DNA from: Tenrec ecaudatus
Taxonomy: Eukaryota; Chordata; Mammalia; Afrosoricida; Tenrecidae
NCBI RefSeq assembly: GCF_050624435.1
Contig: NC_134540.1
Location: forward strand, 27,590,001-27,654,000
DNA: 64,000 nt
Direction of reading: 5' to 3'
A program made the position numbers and the translations under genes. Shown here piece by piece: positions 60,229 to 64,000 of this stretch. The notes under the pieces are model-generated. The model made no database searches. It was not told the origin of the DNA and worked only from the letters and a program-made list of their open reading frames with translations. Position 1 is the stretch's first letter. Every line of letters starts with the position of its first letter.

Positions 60229-61010
60229 ATAAGTCCACTGAGGTAAGTCTAAAAAAAAAAAAAAGAAAAGAAAAATGCAAACGTGGCACAGGGAAAAGCT
60301 ACTGTATACAAACACTCCAGGAGTGAGGTCCAGGTAGTATGGCAGGGGCCAGACCAAATCCAGGAGTACATATAGTAGCCAACTAAAAAGGGGAGGGGGG
60401 AAAGGAAAGGGGAAAAAAAGAGAGAGAGATGTGTGGCAGGGGGAATTGGGAAATGAACCAACCAAGGGGAGGATATTGTTTGTGTCTACACAGAGAAAGA
60501 GGAACCAGACTTAAATCCAGTGTTCTTGGATGGGAATGCAGCTTGCAGGCATGGAGAAGGGAACCAGAGGAGGGGCCTGAGGTCTCGGCGCCCCTACCAG
60601 CTATGTGAACAATCCAGAACATATGGTCCCTCAGGACCAGTGGTCATAGTGACGATACCGGGAGGGTGGAGGGAAGGTGATGTAGCAAGGAGGAACAGAT
60701 TAAAAGGATCTACATATAACCTCCTCCCTGAGGGATGGACAACAGAAAAGTGGGTGAAGGGAGATTTTGGACAGTGTAAGAGATGACAAAATAATAATAA
60801 TTTATAAGATATCAAGGGTTTATGAAGAGGGGGTAGGGGGGAAGCAGGTGAAAAATGAGGAGCTGATACCAAGGGCTCAAGTAGAAAGCAAATGTTCTGA
60901 GAATGATGATGGAAACAAATGTACAAACGTGCTTGAAACAATGGATATATGTATGAATTGTGATAAGAATTGTACGAGCCCCAATAAAATGATTTTTTAA
61001 AAGAAAAAAG
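60229..61010 (+). mobile_element. Composite L1-tailed retroelement with 17-bp TSD
   Basis: Right part (about 60625-61010) is the L1-type 3' end: 'ccctcaggaccagtggtcat', 'ggatctacatataacctcct', 'gggtgaagggaga', 'gtacgagccccaataaaatg'. Left part (60229-60620) has an A14 run, a purine-rich stretch (60390-60430) and GC-richer sequence (ggaggggcctgaggtctcgg) not present in the other L1-type 3' ends. The whole is flanked by aagaagTagttgtacaa (60211-60227) and aagaagCagttgtacaa (61011-61027), so it inserted as one unit. Frames of 88 and 145 codons across it are non-coding by-products. Confidence 0.8.
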
Positions 61011-61830
61011 AAGAAGCAGTTGTACAAACACAACAAGGGAATACTGTATGGTTTAAAAATCATGAAAGGTGGCATCAGTGTTGTTTCTTCTCAACACATT
61101 TATTCAATTTGTTTGCAAACTTAATAGTGAGAGAAGATAGACAATATGAAGAAGAATGTGGCATCAGTAGTGGAGGAATACTTTTCAACACCCTGAGATA
61201 TGCAGATGAAACGATCTTGCTTGCTGAAAGTGAGGGGAACCTAAAGCATTGCCAATGAAGGTCAAATATTGCAGCCTTCAGCAATGATCACAACTCGGTA
61301 TAAAGAAATAAAAAGTCTTCAAACGGAAACAGCAGATAACAAAATGAAACCAATAAACATTGAAGTTGTCAGGGATCTACCTCATCTTGTGTGAATCCAC
61401 AATCCAAGATTATGGAAGCAGAAGCCAAGAGATCAACGGATGCTTTGTATCAGGTAAATCTCTTTAAATTGTTAAAAATCAAGTGGGTTACTTTGAGGAC
61501 TAAGGTGCACCTGGCATTTTCACTCACCTTCTATGCAGGTGAAAGCTGGATATTGAATAAATAAAGCTGAAGGATCCTATGCACTTTAGTTTTCATCATG
61601 GCAGATATTATTGAACGTGCAGTGAGCAGCCAAAAGAGCAAACATATCTCTCTTGGAAGAAGTACAGTGAGAATGCTTAGAGGCGACGATAGTAAGACTT
61701 TGTCTCACATATTTTGCATGTGTTGGCAGGAGAGACCAGTCCCTGAAGAAGGTCACCATGCTTGGTAAAGTACAGGGGCTGTACAGTGAACTCGAGGAAG
61801 AATCTAGATGAGGTAGCTTGATACAATAAT
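61011..61830 (+). pseudogene. RTE/BovB outer element, right piece to 3' side
   Basis: Resumes at the TSD. Contains 'aagaatgtggcatcagtagt', the RT box tatgcagatgaa at 61199-61210 reading YADE instead of YADD, 'gcttgctgaaagtgagggga', 'gttgtcagggatctacctca', 'ttgaggactaaggtgcacct', 'gcaggtgaaagctggatatt' ('AGESWILN'), 'tctcttggaagaagtacagt', 'gagagaccagtccctgaaga'. The 3' tail is lost near 61830. Confidence 0.82.
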
Positions 61831-63481
61831 AAACTTTCATACCACAATTCTTCATATGAAACAAGTGAAATACCTATAAAAGTCAAGTATTTGTGAATTA
61901 AATGTAAAATGTCTAAGTCACCCTTAAAGAAAAAATTAAAAATTTATAAAATATTTCAAACTTCAAATTAATGAAGTCATATATAAAATATTGGTGGGGT
62001 GAGTCCAACACCGGGTATATATAGAAAAGATAGCTTTAAATACATGTGTTAGAAGAAAAATAATTTAAAGTATCTACATTTTAATGTACTATGTTGGGGT
62101 GGGAGCAGTGGAGGGCAAATGAAACTCAATGTAACAATGCAAAAGGAAACAATAAGAGCTAGCTGTAATGACAAAAAATTGTAAACATCTCAAAAAAGTT
62201 AGCAAAAAAGGTTACTTCTTGAAAAAAATTAGTAAAATTGATAACCCACCCCAAAATAACACTGAACAAGAATATACAATTATAAGAAAAATGACTAATC
62301 TGACAGTTCCAAACATTAAAGCATTAACTTATGTAAACAAATGACAAAATATCAAATTGATTAAAACAATTTTTTTCTAAAATGATAAATTCTAACACAC
62401 ATACACACACTTATAATTGTTCAGGATATAAGCAAACTCTAAAATCAACAATTAAAATGATAAAGAACCAAGAGTGAAACATAAAACACTTTCAATATGA
62501 AATTAGATACAAGGACCGACCACAGGCAGCACAGATATAAAGAGATAAGGATGTCCTGTCCTATAAGCATGTGTTGTTATTCATCATAATTAGATTTGGG
62601 AAACCTAATAGGACATTTCGAATATGGTACAATGTGAATCATCAGGAGAAAAAGAGACTGCCAATCAACATTGGTAAGTATTTAGGGAATCTGGCTTCTC
62701 ATTCATTGCTAGGGGATGTAAGAATTCGAGAATTGAGGGGCCTCTTGTCTCATAGGGTTGAACATGCATATTTCTTATGAATTTACATTTGCCTTCTTAT
62801 CGATCTATAGAATAAGTACAACTAGATTGCTCCTTTGAAATATGTGTAGCTAAATAGAAATGAAAAAGTGCTGATAATTGTACCTGGAATTCACTGTATT
62901 TTCTTCCATTGTGAGTCTCTGAAGAATTTTAATCAAATAACTCTATTCCCCACTGTTCCTCCTCATCCATGTTATTAAAGCCAGAGTGCCTATCCAAGAA
63001 AGAAAAAAAACTGGAACAATGCCTTCTATTAACCAGAGATGAATGTGAACTTTTATTCTTAAAATCAGTGAGCATTTCCGTACCCCTCTTGCTGACGTTC
63101 TGATTCTTTTTCCTGGTAGAATGCACCTCGGGAATGAAAGCTTCTATGTAAAGGAGTTCTAATTGAAATGTCCTATTCATTCCATGGTAAGCTGTGAGAA
63201 TGGGAAAAGTATGTCATCAAAAAATTAAGAAGACAATAGCCATCACTAAATGCAGTCAATTAGATTTAATGTCTCTTGAAAGCATGACCACCCCACCCTC
63301 CAATCTAAGTGATTGATTGATATTATGCACCATTTTAAGACATCTGTAACTGCTTTGCATGCTTTTACCTCTGGAAAACTATGTTTATTTATGAATTTTG
63401 ACCATTTCTAAACCTCATGTTATGTGTTATGGCTTATTTATTAATTGATCAACTATTTTCTGTCAAGAGTATATATAATCA
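61831..63481. other. Unassigned sequence
   Basis: AT-rich with a short AC-like tract near 62395-62410. No repeat or gene recognised. Confidence 0.35.
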
Positions 63482-64000
63482 GTGGGATCATGCCCTAAAC
63501 ACTGAATTTTTTCAAAACTATGTATTTAAATTTCTTTACAAAACAAACTTATCACCTTCACAGTACTATCCATTACACTTAATGCATTTGTCAAACCTGT
63601 TATTCCATTCTTGTAAACATTTTTCAAACTCTTCTGCGTGGATGGCTGACAGCACTTCCCTTGTTTTTTTCTTCCCCTCTTCTAAGTCATCAAATCTCGG
63701 TTCTTTCATGCCTCTCTTCATTCTCGAAAACAAAAAGAAGTCGCACGTAGTGAGGTCAGGTGAGTAAGGTGCGTGGGTCAAGAGAGACATGCTGTTTTTA
63801 ACCAAAAACTGCCCACTGAGATGGCTGTATGAACAGGTGCATTGTCTTGGTGGCTGTAAGAGCAGGTGTATTGTCTTGGTGGCTGTATGAGCAGGTGTAT
63901 TGTCTTGGTGGCTGTATGAGCAGGTGCATTGTCTTGGTGGCTGTATGAGCAGGTGCATTGTCTTGGTGGCTGTATGAGCAGGTGCCCTGTAGCAGTCCCC
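63482..64000 (-). pseudogene. Mariner-type transposase remnant, runs off window
   Basis: The minus strand encodes the carboxy-terminal third of a mariner transposase: 'SGQFLVKN', 'LLTHAPYSPDLTTCDFFLF' (third catalytic aspartate at 63755-63757), 'MKEPRFDDLEEGKKKTREVL', 'EEFEKCLQEWNNRFDKCIKC', then NG and a TAG stop at 63566-63568 where family members continue EYFEGDKF; the downstream 'CEGDKFVL' is still readable before a second stop. The second catalytic-aspartate motif (DNAPVHTA) lies at about 63823-63846 in another frame, 89 nt from the third aspartate instead of about 105 for D34D, so a deletion/frameshift separates them. The amino-terminal part lies beyond the window or has been replaced by the repeat. 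Confidence 0.85.
63822..63985 (-). repeat. 29-bp minisatellite derived from mariner catalytic motif
   Basis: Units starting tggctgta at 63822, 63851, 63880, 63909 and 63938, each exactly 29 bp, plus a partial one at 63967-63985. Variation is limited to single positions (gaacagg/gagcagg, tgcatt/tgtatt, gtatga/gtaaga). On the minus strand one reading of each unit encodes the DN(A/T)PAHTA motif. No spacers separate units. Confidence 0.95.

Noticed and set aside
60594..61031. 145-codon minus frame
   Set aside because: Antisense to the L1-type 3' UTR, the same pattern as the open frames opposite the other copies (32628-32861, 43726-43917).
63566..63958. 130-codon open frame on minus at the window end, possible host gene
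   Set aside because: The left half is mariner transposase and the right half is the 29-bp tandem repeat read in rotating frames; it stops at a TAG within the transposase.
63822..63985. CRISPR-like array
   Set aside because: Repeats are directly adjacent with no spacers, in a eukaryotic transposon fossil; it is a minisatellite.

Overview
The window looks like non-coding nuclear DNA from a placental mammal, most likely an afrotherian (elephant, hyrax, manatee, aardvark, tenrec, golden mole or elephant-shrew group). It is AT-rich. I found no host protein-coding gene: every open frame is short, and the only recognisable protein similarity belongs to decayed transposons. The afrotherian call rests on many copies of a tRNA-type SINE that reads like AfroSINE, together with RTE/BovB-type LINE copies of the RTE1 kind whose 3' end carries the same 'cgactcgatggcacctaac' type of tail. 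Family names come from memory of consensus sequences, not from a database search.

Layout. 1-9 kb: an AfroSINE with target-site duplication (TSD), an L1-type 3' end with an inverted 5' part (3055-4291), a 201-bp hAT-type miniature element with a perfect 8-bp TSD, and two RTE 3' ends. 9-13 kb: ERVL-like solo LTRs, one nested inside another. 13-17 kb: an AfroSINE carrying an internal palindromic tandem expansion, a broken RTE reverse-transcriptase (RT) copy and an inverted RTE 3' half. 17-28 kb: mostly AT-rich unassigned sequence with two U6 retrocopies, an RTE 3' end and a MaLR-like LTR. 28-38 kb: inverted RTE copies, several SINEs, an inverted L1 3' end and two copies of an unnamed LTR-like family. 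39-46 kb: old L1 sequence, three L1-type 3' ends and a mariner remnant. 47-50 kb: the longest RTE fossil (endonuclease and RT parts) split by a solo LTR. 51-55 kb: a small CpG-rich patch, a poly(A)-tailed retrocopy of unknown origin, an LTR, and L1 and RTE 3' ends. 55-58.8 kb: unique sequence with the best candidate for a conserved non-coding element. 58.8-61.8 kb: a three-layer nest of RTE, inverted RTE and a composite L1-tailed element. The window ends in a mariner transposase remnant (63482-64000) with a 29-bp minisatellite grown out of its catalytic-motif DNA.

Nothing here forms an operon or pathway. The functional logic is that of retroposition: RTE probably supplied the machinery for the AfroSINEs, L1-type LINEs for the U6 copies and composite element, and ERVL-type viruses left solo LTRs. 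I found no new host system. The points most worth following are the two minisatellites born inside transposons, the tailless U6 fragment, the composite L1-tailed element and the candidate conserved non-coding blocks.
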